DNA of 64,000 nucleotides. Source: Tigriopus japonicus (lineage: Eukaryota; Arthropoda; Copepoda; Harpacticoida; Harpacticidae). A program made the position numbers and the translations under genes. Of this stretch, positions 35,261-47,960 are shown piece after piece (positions within the stretch are counted from its first letter, which is position 1; each line of letters begins with the position of its first letter). Below the pieces are notes generated by a model that searched no databases, was not told the DNA's origin, and saw only the letters and a program-made list of their open reading frames with translations. Where the stretch lies: positions 366,421-430,420 of the forward strand of contig JAAGOF010000023.1 in NCBI GenBank assembly GCA_010645155.1. The letters run 5' to 3'.

Positions 35261-38200
35261 CTCTCTGTACACTCTCCTGTTCCACTCTCTCCAAGTTGTC
35301 TCGATGACAGTTCTGGTTAGTGGTTCGAAATAGGGATATTGATGGCTTATTGGCATGGCATGGTCAAGCACACACTCATCTGACCTGAATACTGATGAAT
35401 AGGTCAATTTCCAAGGTAGTCGTTAGATCTACGTACGTCACGCACCGGAAATCTGTGAAATCAGGTGTCTTGAGCGATCTTTCGGAATGTTTCTTCGTAT
35501 TCATTTTTTGGCGGTCAAATGCCTATTCACGGGCAAATAGTGCCTAGATCGAATATCTCACAGTCCCCTGACGTTTTTGGCCCAGTCAAAATAGCTGAGA
35601 CGGATATTAAGTTACTCACAAAAGATCCACCGACGGACAAGGCCTTGAACGGAATTACGGTTTTTGTTGACCACTCGGGATTATCTTGGGTTAATCCGGG
35701 TCGGAATTAGTCAAAAGCTTTGGCGCTCATCCACTGTAATTCACTGCACAACTCGTTAGAACGTCATTTTTGTCCGAGAATACGTCGTCATATTAAGTTT
35801 CATATCCTAATTCCTTTTATGATCGAGTCGTTCCGGAATTTCCTTCTCCTTGACTCGTCACCGGAACAATTGATCAAGGTATACCAAAATTGCCCAGTCG
35901 CACGGCAAACATTTTTTTAAATAAAAGACGGAAAACTGAAAGTATCCCAATCTTGATGACGATGACAAGGCTTTGGGATGTGCCAGAACCTAGTAAGAGG
36001 ACATAGGGGAAGACTAGGCATGTCTGCTATTTTTGACAAATGACCCTAGATTCTTACCTATCAACCCAAGACAATTTAGAAGCTCTGTAATTCTATTCTC
36101 GTCCTCATCCGTGTTGGTCTTTTGATGCTTAGTATCAAAAATGATCGTAAAACGAAAAATTTGAAGGAACTCATAAAGTACGATCTTTGTTAAACAATGA
36201 TAGAAGTAAATATGTGGATATTACATGCCCAATTTGTGTGTCCTGTCCTTCGACTAAATATGGGATGAGCATTTATTTCGAAATAATTTTAGTTGTGTCT
36301 CCAAAGACCCGGGGTTCAATGTCAAATCCCTGGCCACCAAGCACGAATTTAAGTTCCGGGGTTAATTGCTCCTGTCTGTCTTGCCCAATTTTCCGTACAG
36401 TACTCGCTCAAAAATTGCTCTAGACATTTTTAATAAACCGATTCCTGCATCCGAAAAGCAATTTTCAGCCATGGAATGAGCTCCTCGTTTTCGTTCCGTT
36501 CAGCCTTGACAAGTGTTGAAATGACATCTGTCCTCCGATAGATAAACTTGCCTCTCATTAGGCTGTCTTAGTTGATTGGACCAATATCTCAGACCTCATT
36601 TGCAGAATCTCACTTGTGAACTAATTAGTTTCGAGATAGGGTCCGAAAACATTGAAGCTCAAAACCCAACATTTTGGATCCTCGCGTATAATGCGTTGGA
36701 TCTACATTTGATTTAGGAGTGACCTCTACGCAACGAGCTTGAACTATAAGTCTCTGAATCTTAATTCATCTCGACAACGTTCAAGTAGGAGGATAGGTTA
36801 TTGAAGAGGCATTTGATTTATGCCAAAGCCTTTGTCGGCGGATGTTTTTCAGCAAACTTCCAATGCTAAACGAAGGTCTCCTGCTACCCCTCTCGCTTCG
36901 TTTTTTCCCTTGACTTGGTTTCGCTTTTCGTAAAAATTTGCAGAACGCTTAATCGCTTAATTTCCCATTTGGATAGATGAAGCGATGGAGAGATTTCAAT
37001 GCCAGGACTGACCATCATGGCTCATTGGTTGACTGTATGCTTGCTTGCCTGCTTGCTTGCTTGGATAGCTGGGTAATGGACCGATTGAAGGGATCCTTTG
37101 AGAGATTGAAGGCTTCCATCTCTTTGTAGTGGATTGAATGTGTAGAGGAAGGTCAAGTTAGAAATGAAGACATCACTTTTCATTGAACCAATGATGTCTA
37201 TTGAAGGATCCTCGTAGGATAATGGATTATGGCTGGAAATGTCAGGCCAGCTGTACAATATACAATGAACATGGATCTCGAGAATGCCAGGTGATTCACG
37301 TTGGCCAAGCCAAGAAATCAATCCCAAATATCCGTGGGAAAAATCCACTCTTGATTGACAAGTTGATGCATGCGTTACTAAAAAAAGAGAAAATCAACCA
37401 TAATAACGAAACTGCTAACCAAAGAAACTTCCATCCAAACAGTCAACGAAAAACTTCGTCACTTGTGAATGGTTCTAAAAATGATGATAATAGTTGGTTT
37501 GGGGTTTCTAATTTGATCCGTCCGGAATCATTACGGTGATGCTGGTTGATAAATTGATTGATGGACTTGGAATATTTACGTTGGACCAATTCCAAATCGC
37601 CCCTTGATCTTTGGGTCAGTATTTAAGAGCTCCAGTCAGGGTTTCCTCCTTCATAGGACGATCGATTAATAAGGCTTAATAATTTGGTCATGTTTTCTAG
37701 TAAGATAATTGACAGAATTTTAAAGAAATGCCCGAATTTCAATGAGCGTTTTTGGTTGGTTCGTAAGAATTGGCTTACTTAAGGAACCCGATCACGAATG
37801 GGTGGTTAGAGACGAAAAAATGCCCCGAAATGGTGGTGGGATGTCCAGCCATTATTAGCGATGTCATCTGTTTGGACAAGTATTACCAATCTCCTTCCTC
37901 AAGATTGTGGTTTCAAGGTCAATGGTCAAAGCTACAAATTTCATTCCCGATTATTGACAATTCTTGCCTTTGTCCGAGCAAGGGTCATCTAGCTTGAAAT
38001 GCCGACCACCGAAAATATGGCGAGGACCTTTTTTCTTCCTTGCCCGAGATCTCAATCCAGTAATCATTTTGACAGCTCCAACGGAGGACCCCGAAAAAAT
38101 CTGCATCAGATAAAGCCATTATTTCCGTGGACTCGATTTCATTCTCAATTGGGGAAGGAAAAGACGCATCGAACGAAGGGGCATTGAAGTACAAAATTGC

Positions 38201-38881
38201 CATTCCCATTCCTTATATATAATTTGAGGGGCTGTAAGAAGCATGGGATGTACTTAGTCAGACCTATCAGAAGCTCGTTTCCGCCTAGCTGTTGGATGGA
38301 GTGCCATTGAAGCCTGGACTGGCCAAGATTTCCCATTTCGTTTTTGTTCAAAGCACTTTCAGGATATCGAGGAGCTCAATGAGAGTGTGCGGTGGGGCTG
38401 TGTGCCCTGTGCCAAAACTTGTTTTTGTTGAAAGTTGGAACGAACTTCCCCCTGGTCTAGTTTACCCTCTCAGGGGGATGGACTCGATGTTATCCTAGTT
38501 AGACGATGCTCTCAACTCATTGAACTAAAGCGATCTTATCGGCTCAAATCAATTCAAGCAAACATGACCAAGGTTTAGCTTCCAAATGACTTTGCCTGCA
38601 AGCGAAAGAACCATGGGTGGAAGAAACGCGATTCCGTCGAGGATATTTTGGCCGTGTAGCTTAAGCATTTTTTGGGCTTTTAATCAGATGCAGATTTTCT
38701 CTCGTTTGTTTCCATGGCTCAAGGCCAAATCATGTTTGGCATGTCTAGCGATCTCACTGGATATCTGTAGTGATTCGGAGATATATATTTAAGCGCTTCG
38801 CCAAGACAGACTTCAAATCTTACCCTGGAAACTGTCTTGAAATGGGTCCTTTTCCTTTCGTATTTGCGTTTTTTTTGGTGG

Positions 38882-38931
38882 GTTGCGGATTTTTTATAAC
38901 AGCTACAAGGAATGGGATTCCTTGCAAAGGA
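38882..38931 (+). repeat. Dispersed 50-bp motif, copy 2
   Basis: GTTGCGG then GCTACAAGGAATGGGATTCC, containing the near-perfect palindrome CAAGGAATGGGATTCCTTG. Similarity to 17584-17633 extends left over a T-tract and TTTGG. It is likely a fragment of the same hAT family; its ends were not found. Confidence 0.55.
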
Positions 38932-41900
38932 AGTGTTTGCATGGTTACTTTATCGACGACCAGCCTTTTGACCTCTGTTTAATGACAGGGGTTTCTCAGC
39001 CATTCAATAAGCCACTTGTAAAATGAGATCCTTCTGACGTACCTTGATATTTGTCGACAGTTTTAATTGCCACTTGGATGCCTTGTCTCTCAAGATCTCT
39101 CGTGCACGTGTCAAAATATCGAAAAAAAATCCCTCAAATGTGTGCTCTCTCCAACCTTTAACTCCCATCCGGACGTTTTCAACGAAACTACCGTATCCAA
39201 AAATTTGCATGTGAAATTAAAGTGTTCAATATGATTCTATGCAAGAACAACGAACTAAGCAAGCAAGCCTCAGGGCGTTACCAACCAACTACCAACTCAA
39301 AGAATAGATCAGTTGCATGATCAAAACGTGAAGCTCTAATTAACAGGAAGTTTCGAAGCATGACATGGAATTACGGTTATGTTGTCGTTGGTGTATCTTT
39401 TTTTGGGAGGTACATCATCTCTGTATTTTGTGCGTGGAAGCTTCTCAAAGATGGAGTCGTTTAATCTCGGCGTGTTTTCCAAGAAACTCGATACGACCTT
39501 TATGTAATAAAGGCTTGAGGGATTTCTAAATTTTGAAGAGATATTGTGACGTTCTGAATAATGCAAGTGTTATTCAAACGCCTTTGAAAAGATATGGGTT
39601 GGCCTTGCAAGAAAATTTGATTTTGGCGGAAATCGTAAAACTCTCGCATTCAATTTCACGGGAAAACTCGTGTCACTGTGGAGAAGGCTTTTTTATTCTC
39701 CTTTCGAGGTGCTGTCTGACCAATCTACCATTGAAAAATATTGTAATTATGAGTTAATGGGACAATCAAAAGGCTTTATGAGAAACGTAGCTATGCGTGG
39801 TACTGCAAGCATGAGCATTTTTGTATTGACGATATTTTCCTCTGAATTCTACCTTGATGTTAAAACGCTTTTTCTCGGACAGGAAATGAAACCTCGGCGT
39901 TTCTCAGAGTTGAGTTTCAATGTGAGATTTAAGTACGTCAAAATGTGCATGCCTTCTAAGTGGCCATTCCGTGGACTGGAATGCACGTCAGCTTCTAGTT
40001 TTCCTGATCATCCCTCATCAATCAATCACTAAATCCATTTATATGACACGTATGATTGTACTGTTACTGTTCAATGGCAACCCTGATGTCTCCTGTTCTC
40101 CACAGACAGGGTGACTGATCATAGAATGTCATGCTTAATGGCTATTAATACGGGGTTCTCTGTGTGATTAGCACCCCGGTCTTGCTCGTAATTTCGATTA
40201 ATGGTTGCTCTTGTCAGGATTGACCCCAATTTATCTGGCCAAAGCAATCACTTGTGGGATATTAGAGCTTTTATGACCATCACATATCAAAACTTGAGAT
40301 GCTGTTTGTCTAGTTTTTGTGAACAATTTCTCCATCCTCAACCCACGGCCTATTTAGAGAGGAATTAGGGGTTAATGAAGACCTTTTGAAGGATGAACCG
40401 CGTCCATCTGACTATCTTAAAGACGAACGTTTGTCTCATTTTGTGAAGGAAAAGTTTCAATTTACTCTTCCCAAAATAGATAAGTTCGACGCAATTAGGT
40501 ATAAATTACTCCACTAATTTTGAAAGTTTTGAACGCCTAGATTAATTCTGACGTTGTCATTTCCTGTTCTCGAAAGTTCAAACCCAAGTTGAGTCTGTCT
40601 TTTCCAAGTCATTTTTAGTTGGTGTTACCACCATTTCAACCTGCCTCTAATACCGCTCCCAACTACAACAAAACAATCACTGGAATTATCTGGAACCGTT
40701 GCACCAAATCGAATTTTCTTTAGATCCCTCCCAATTGTCTTTGATGAAATACCATTGCTCAAGGTCACTTCCCTAACCTGATAAATGGGGGTTGGTTGAT
40801 CTGGAAACTGGTTTTCAATCAGATTCAACTTTTTTTTGAAGTCCAATCGTCACACTTCAGTGGAAGAAGTCCCAAATTTCTATTCCGAGCACACCCGTTT
40901 CTGATCTAAGTAAATATTCAAGAGCCCTGTTCTTTTCAATTTCAGGTAAGAAGAAAAAGAGAGCCCAAGGTGCCTCTGGGATTGGGTAGAGAAGCTGCAG
41001 CCTGAATTTGAGTGGTCGTCCGTGGTTCATTTTATGAAATGGCTACCTGTCAAAGACTACGCATACATAATATGCATTTCTGTCTTAAAAAATGGCCCTC
41101 AGTAGCTTCGGTGAGGACTGAGGAGTTATGACCTTCCAGATTATGAGTTTTCAGATCGTAACAAGTGCCCCAAAACAAAGTTTCAGAGGTTTGAGCCAAT
41201 TCATGGGCTGAATATTGTTTGTTCTCGGTCCACATCAAGGTTAGGAAACATCACTCCAATGTAATGTGATATTCCTCAACTCAGTGAGACCCCTTAATTA
41301 ATGGCTCGTTGTCGAGCTTGACAGACCTAGAGAGGTATTATTCCAAAGAGAGGGGGAGAGAGTAGTACATGATGTAGCAAATCTTTGACAAATTTCTATC
41401 CTCAGGCCTCGTGTTATGCAGTTTAAACCAAGCTTCAGGAGGCATCATTTTGACCTCAAACCAATTACAGGCCCGAACCAGGCCAACAATCTCCATAGCT
41501 TGGTTCAAAACGTGTAATAAAAGAGCGGAAATATGGTCCCGTCACCCACCCAGAAATGATCTATTTATGCAGCTCATTGTCATTACGTGGATGGGGATGG
41601 GGCCTTCTATTACTCTTTTCATTCAGCGATCAATTGAAAACGTCTCCGAGCGCTTTTCACCAAAGAGCAACCGGTCAATTTTCCAAAATACCATTGTGTC
41701 AAGATTCTGGCGTGTAATCGAAAATTTATGAGCTCTTTCGAGGGAAAAACAATTCCATTTCTTCCCTCAGAGTCTCAAAACTTTGCGACTTGAGAGCACC
41801 TTGGAGAACAATTATCAACTATTGGAGGAGCTGGCTTGCGATGTGTTCTTCACTGAAGCGATCCTGGACTTACAAGAGCCATTTTTGTGCCTGTCATAAT

Positions 41901-44900
41901 CCGTGCATGTAAATATATTCATCCGGATTGATAGGGTTAGCATGACTTTGGCAGTTCTGGTCGTCATGGATGGCTGAAATTGGTTCACGTATCGCATTCC
42001 CTCTCCTCCGCCCTTCTTCTTTCTTGGACGAGAGATCATCTGAAGTGGATAGATAACATTCTCCAAACCAAATCAATAGACCTTGTGCCTTTATCTTCGG
42101 CATTCACATGCCTGTCAAGTTCAACCCATCCCAGTTCGGGACTGATATTCTAATTTCAAGGTTCGAATTTTAATGTGCTCGACCATGTGTCCGAGAACCA
42201 ATTTGCGATATCAACCCGTTTCCTGAACTCCATTTATAGACGGGCAAGGGATCCCGGTCGACCTGACAAAATGAGCCCTCTTTTCAAGTCAACTAACACA
42301 GACGTATGTAGTACCTCTTCCGATTGCAATAATGGGCCCACGTAATCTGGTAGTCATGCCGGGGTCATTCTCGTTGACCACACACCAAAGGTACAAGACT
42401 TTGTCCAAATATAGCGAACATCGCCGATCCAGTTCTCTTCTAACAAGTTCTAACTTATCCAAGTTTGGAATCTCAAAGGGGGACGAAAAATGTGCATCCA
42501 CATCCACACTCCATGGGGTTTTTGTTTTGATATTCCAATGAAATAGGTTGTAGGAGCCATGTCCATGGAAGACGGCGTTCTCCTTTGATGCATTGCTCAC
42601 TCACTCATTCACTCACTCACTTACTTTCTTGCTTATGTAGTAAGTGAGATTGCAGAGCGATGGTCCACAAAATTAAAGATGTCAGTCCTGAAAATGGATT
42701 TCAAAGCGTGGCGACTGAACTTTATCTTTATACCTTGGCAGAAGAAGGGAATTTTCTCTCGAGTTAAAATCACTTGCCTCTTACAAAAGCCCATCTCTAA
42801 CATATTGTCATATATATTCAGTCGAGCCACAATAAATCAAAGAAGATGCAAGTAGAAATGTATTGGACAAGAATGGCCGAAAAGTTAGTGAAGGCGGGCA
42901 CGTGCCTAGCCTCGAATAACTTTCAAGATTAGAGCCAAGATGAAAAGAGAATGTACAGTACACACTCTGAGTTGTATTACAATTGTCAGAAATGACATGG
43001 TCCTTCACGGCCAGAGATCATCTTGAATGAATGGACCATCCATTTTCTTTTCTTTGATTCGGACCGACTCTGAAGTAAACTCGTTATGTATCTTTAAGCT
43101 CTAGAAAGTTCTTTCGACGCTGACATCAAAACCTATTCTTAGAAAGCGAATCATTCTGCCCTTGAGAGCTCGATAATATCCAAAAAGGGATCAAGGTATT
43201 ACCAATTCAATCTTTCATCACATCTTCTTGAACCTCGATATCAGCAAGTAGAGTTGCCACGATCTGGGAAAGTTGAGATTGGTTAACTCTGGGGTGAAAA
43301 CTTCCAAAGAGTGGCTACTACTTGGATTCCAGTCCCTTCTAGGGACCATAAACTTTATTTGTGCATCCAATTTGGGTCTCCATTCCAATTTTGACCAAGG
43401 TGCAATAATAGGATTGCATCAAGGTTAGGCATTAACAGTTGTCCAATGTATGTCCTTGCTGATCTCATAACCCATTGAGACGAGCTCCTTCTCTTTTGGC
43501 TTCCTCTTCCATCTCCCATCTTCCAACATACTCGTGTTAAAAGCTTCCACCCTCACTCACTCACTCACTCAACAATATTGAGGAAGGTCCCTGATTCCTA
43601 AATCGAATGGCGACTAAGACTCGGGCCTGTGGTGTTGAAAAAATCCTGAAAGATGATTTGTTAGCTTTCAAACTAAAAAAGGTATTCTTTGCTTTTAGCA
43701 CTTGAATGTCCTTTTGTTGAGTGGTGTTTGCCAAAGTAATTTGTTGAACTAAAGGCTGTTTGACAATTTCCTCGCGTAGGCACTTTTTTGCCGCCATAAC
43801 TTTCAAGCGTCACCATCTCGAGGATTATGTTGTAGTGATGTTGAACCTGGGAACTACCTAACGACATTCACGACACAGTACACATACACAGAAACAGAAA
43901 GGTAGACACCGTTTATTTATGACTGCGAAAAGATTTGTGGGGGGCAAAAACCTCTGGTTTCATATTGCTAACTCATACCACCCAAAACAACCGAGACTTG
44001 CACTTTATCTCGGCCTGATGCTGAAATATGTTGTATTATTCTGCTAGTCTATTACAAGAATGTCCTTGGACCAAGTTGAATGTCCACCTTAGAGGAAGAA
44101 ACCGCCGAATGCGAACCTATGATTATTGATATTCCTTGGAGGCATGTGTTGGTCAAGATTTCAATAGAATCATTTAGAGGTTAGAGGGGATTGTCTGATC
44201 TCCCACCGATAAGGTGCTCATGCTGCAAAATCCCGCGGTCATAGAAATATCGGTCTGCCGTTTCTTTGTTCGACGAAGCACTTTCCTCTGGGTGTCATAA
44301 TTTTCAATGAGAGTTTATGACTTTTATGACCTCGGAAGCTTGTAGACAAAATAAATATCAATAGTTTCCGATAGCTCGTGTCCTGAAACCCCTTTATTCA
44401 AGGCGGTGAATTACGTACAGTGGCGGATTGTAAATCGCGGAAATGACTCCTATCTCCAACACAGAAGCTTCTTTGTAATATCATTCCTCATTAGTATTCC
44501 TCCTTCTCTTCATCCTGGCTTGAATAGAGTCTACTTTTGTTTTATGATACCCTAAACAAGCTGGAGAATCTCAGATTTGTTTTCTTCAATGCTTGTCATC
44601 GTCTTTCACAGACTCGGCGATAACTATGTGGGGAAATAAAACGCCAATGAGCAATGCATTTCATTCCGGGAAGCGACCACAGATTACGGGTGCTTTTTAT
44701 TGGTCGCTTCTTTGTGAGTTGCTGACGTTCACTAGGGAGGTTTCTGAATGAAAATCATGATTAAACCAACCACACAGCTACAGAATCATGGACATTTGTC
44801 TGACCGATGAATTATCCAGTCATGCAGTAGATTTCTCCACAGTTTCTTTTCCACCCGGAGGAGAAATCTCTTCAACGATTCTTTAGTTTTATGAGTCTAG

Positions 44901-45507
44901 ATTCATCGATGAACACAACTAGAGGAAATGATGCTGAATATCGTGCCTGAACGCTTATGTTTTTCGCGCCTGAATGGGTTGATCTTATGAGTTTACTCAC
45001 TCTACTCCTGGAATAATCTCTCAAGGTTGCTAAATCATGTGTTGTAACAACATCCTTTGAACATTTTTACGGGGTGGGAAGTGAAAAACTTGGATCCCGA
45101 AGAATCGTGAGGCCTGTTTTCGATTGCACTTTTAAGAATCAAGGCAATCCGGGCTAAGGTTGGAGGCAATGGCTACCTCAGGACCTCATAAACTCGTCAT
45201 TCCGCTTGGAAAACGGATACTACTGTCATATTTGCTTGACTCACTTGACGCTTTGCCATTATTTTCATTACTTGAGATGGGCTCACTTGACAGAAAAACC
45301 GATTGTTTTCTTGCTTGGAAGTGTTGAGGCTCATTTGATTCCAGATAAACTCCTGGAGTTTGGCAATTTCGACCTGTCTTATTTACATTAGCAGTTTGAG
45401 GTCCCAAAAATCTGAATACTACGCGTATATCCATTACCTTGGGCGAAATTTTCTCTTTCCCACCACAGGAGCAAATTGGGTTTGTGAATTAAATACAATA
45501 ATCAAAT

Positions 45508-45669
45508 CAGGGTGACCACTTTTCTTGAAGTTACGGAAAGTTACAGGTGTAAAAGGAAGTACCACGTGCACAAGTTACTTATCGGCGATTCATGGTATGT
45601 TGATAGTTGCTGATAACGTGATAAGATGGTGGAAATGTTAATGGTCATCCTAGTTGGAAGGACACCCTG
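45508..45669 (+). repeat. Possible small inverted-repeat element
   Basis: The left end CAGGGTGACC and the right end read inward CAGGGTGTCC match at 9 of 10. The spacing of 162 bp suits a MITE, but the flanking octamers (AATCAAAT and TGTTTCAA) do not match, so insertion is not proven. Confidence 0.28.
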
Positions 45670-47847
45670 TGTTTCAAGTGTCATTGTGGCTAAATCTTGG
45701 CAGAAGTTTCGTTTTCCTCCGCTTTGAGTGCGTTTGTAAAAGATGTCGATCCCTTGACTAGATCCATGGATGACATCCTCGAACTTCTGGCATGTGCTTT
45801 GGAATGGACGAAGAATCGTGGTCTGGTCATATTTGTTTATATAAACACATTAGATCGGGTTGGATAATTTGTGAACCATTTCCTGATTAGCGTTTTTGCA
45901 TCTGTTTCTTCATGGGGAGGTCTCTTTTTGTGTTCTTTTGATCGCCCTCTTCCTCATACCACCATGATTTGGAAATAAATGCCTTCTCTCTCTCTCTGCC
46001 ACACTTTTTGTGTATGCCCATAATGGGTCTAGACCACCGCGATGACAGATTGAGGTCTCATCACTTCCAAGTTCACAAAACTTGGCTGAATGGACCTTCC
46101 TCTTCAGCTCTTTTCAGAGTCGTTTTGGATGAGTGCCTTGATGAGCAAGGTTAAATCCGGATATTTAGGGCTTTTTTCTGGGGTGAGATGTTTGATAAAT
46201 TGATTGAAAGTGGAAGAGAATGCCTCACAACAGGGCTCAGCTGATGAGGAAAAAGTTGTACTCGTCAGTGGGTTCTTTGCCTGAGGACCCTCATTGGTCG
46301 GAGTTCAGTTTCTGCCCTCCTAGCAATAAAGATGCTATCACCGATCTAAATGATGTCGGAATCGTTACGGAAAACAGACAGTCCTGGCTATGAAAAAGGC
46401 GTTTTAAGGTGGAACTTACTTTCTCACTCAATATGTGTTCTTGACGCCATTGTTTTTGCTTCGGTGATGGCTTCATGGTAGAAAATTGTCGAAGCTGGAA
46501 AAAAAAGAAAGGGCAAAAAAGCGTTTCCTGAGTAACCTCGCATCCTTTGTATTCAATGTCGGTTTTGTCTTATTTTTAAATGCTTTCAAATGTCATAGGA
46601 AAATGTCCATTACACACACACACATTTTGCGTTGGTGAGATTCTGGCCATCCATTCTCATGACTTTTTGGTCCTCACAACATTCACGTACGTCTACTGTA
46701 TTTTTAATAGACCTCTGCACTGGCATGAGATTCCAGTGGATATTTGCATTCTGACCTTGCATAATTAAGTAAGGAGATTGAACAAAAAATTGAAAGATTT
46801 TACCCTCCAGCTCTCGCTTCTTGTCCCCAATGACCTTCACTCACTCCAATAGAGCGTGTCCGGAAAGTCTATTGAAGCGATCCCCTAATGTCCTGTAATC
46901 CTCACACAATCTTTTCGAGGCAAAGTGCAAAAGCTCTTTTGTTTTGTTTGGAATTGCCAAAGTCGAGAACAACGGTTCTTCGTTTGAGTCCATAAGCGAA
47001 TTGAAACGAGACTCCAAACTCAATGGACAGGTTGTTCGGAAGGGTTTGGTCGGAGCCACCAAGCAAGACATTCCTTCCTTTTGTGGCGATAGTGTTTCCT
47101 GGAGTGCTTTTTGCAACTTGTATTGACCTGGAATAGCTACTTGATTAGTCGGACCCTTTTTTATTTATACCTTTTTACAGGTCTTGAAACGGTTTTCACT
47201 CAAATTTGCAACATCGGCATGAGAAGCATCCACAGTAATGAATTCCCTTTTCACAAGAGAGGGTAGGGAGAACGTGAGGAACATTGATTGCAATATCGAG
47301 ATTCGGACTCCATCCATCTCGCTCAGACAAAGATTCTTATCGTTATCACCCCGCGAGTTAAGAATTTCCTAATCATTTCTCATCTTAGGAACAGAAAGAC
47401 CGAATGGTAATTGACTCTAAAAGCAGACCTTGAAGTCAGGGCATCTGCTTTTATCATTCTCAATAGCTCTAAGGCTTGTTTTTACGATCGACTTTGAAGA
47501 CATGGTCAATCTCGGCCCGTAATCCGAACCAACAAATCCTCCTTGTTCCCTCAAAAATGGGTGTGTGTTTCCGGATTCTGTCCAAAATGAGTGATTGCAA
47601 GCTTCATTTGGCAAATTTGCATCGCGTCAAATTAGCCAAGAGAACTCCGTTTCTTGCCCGTGCATCAATCAGATAGTTTGCACCCTCCTCCTTGGACTAG
47701 ACAGTACATAAGACTTAGAACACAATGCTAGAAATAAATGAGCGGTCATAAAATATACATTAGGTTCCTCTAGCATTGTAGTTTGTCTTCAGGAAGGGCG
47801 TTGCTCTGAGCGAAAATGTTTGAATAAATTACGTTTTCCCATCACAG

Positions 47848-47960
47848 ATGTAACAATATGCTTGTTTACAATCCCTCCAGAAAAGGCCGAGAACTTCACT
47901 GACAGCTACATCTTGCCTCACATCATGTCGTGGGCACCGAGTGTGCTTGCATGGGGAAAG
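47848..47960 (+). other. Weak candidate cassette exon
   Basis: An acceptor (TTTTCCCATCACAG) and donor (AAG|GTGTGT) bound 113 bases that read VTICLFTIPPEKAENF... SWAPSVLAWGK. The entry and exit phases would fit between 33449 and 59624. No family is recognised, and the direct join 33449 to 60552 needs no such exon. It could be an exon of an unseen nested gene or chance. Confidence 0.2.

Noticed and set aside
38987..39002. CAGGGGTTTCTCAGCC, like a hAT left end
   Set aside because: No matching right end or octamer duplication was found in the following sequence.
40946..40985. Possible 40-base microexon (GKKKKRAQGASGIG) with acceptor TTTTCAATTTCAG and donor GG|GTAGAG
   Set aside because: Its phases would link 33449 to an inner acceptor at 59694, but the giant exon joins 60552 directly in phase, so the microexon is not needed and has no independent support.
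46841..47116. Minus-strand frame of 91 codons (ALQETLSPQKEGMSCLVAPT...)
   Set aside because: It is moderately protein-like, but the opposite strand is also open over the same bases, and I found no start context, splice partner or family.
47181..47270. Possible exon after acceptor CTTTTTACAG at 47180 with donor GG|GTAGGG
   Set aside because: It is open for 30 codons and phase-compatible, but the content is ordinary and the donor is weak. It is one of several chance splice pairs expected in 27 kb of intron.
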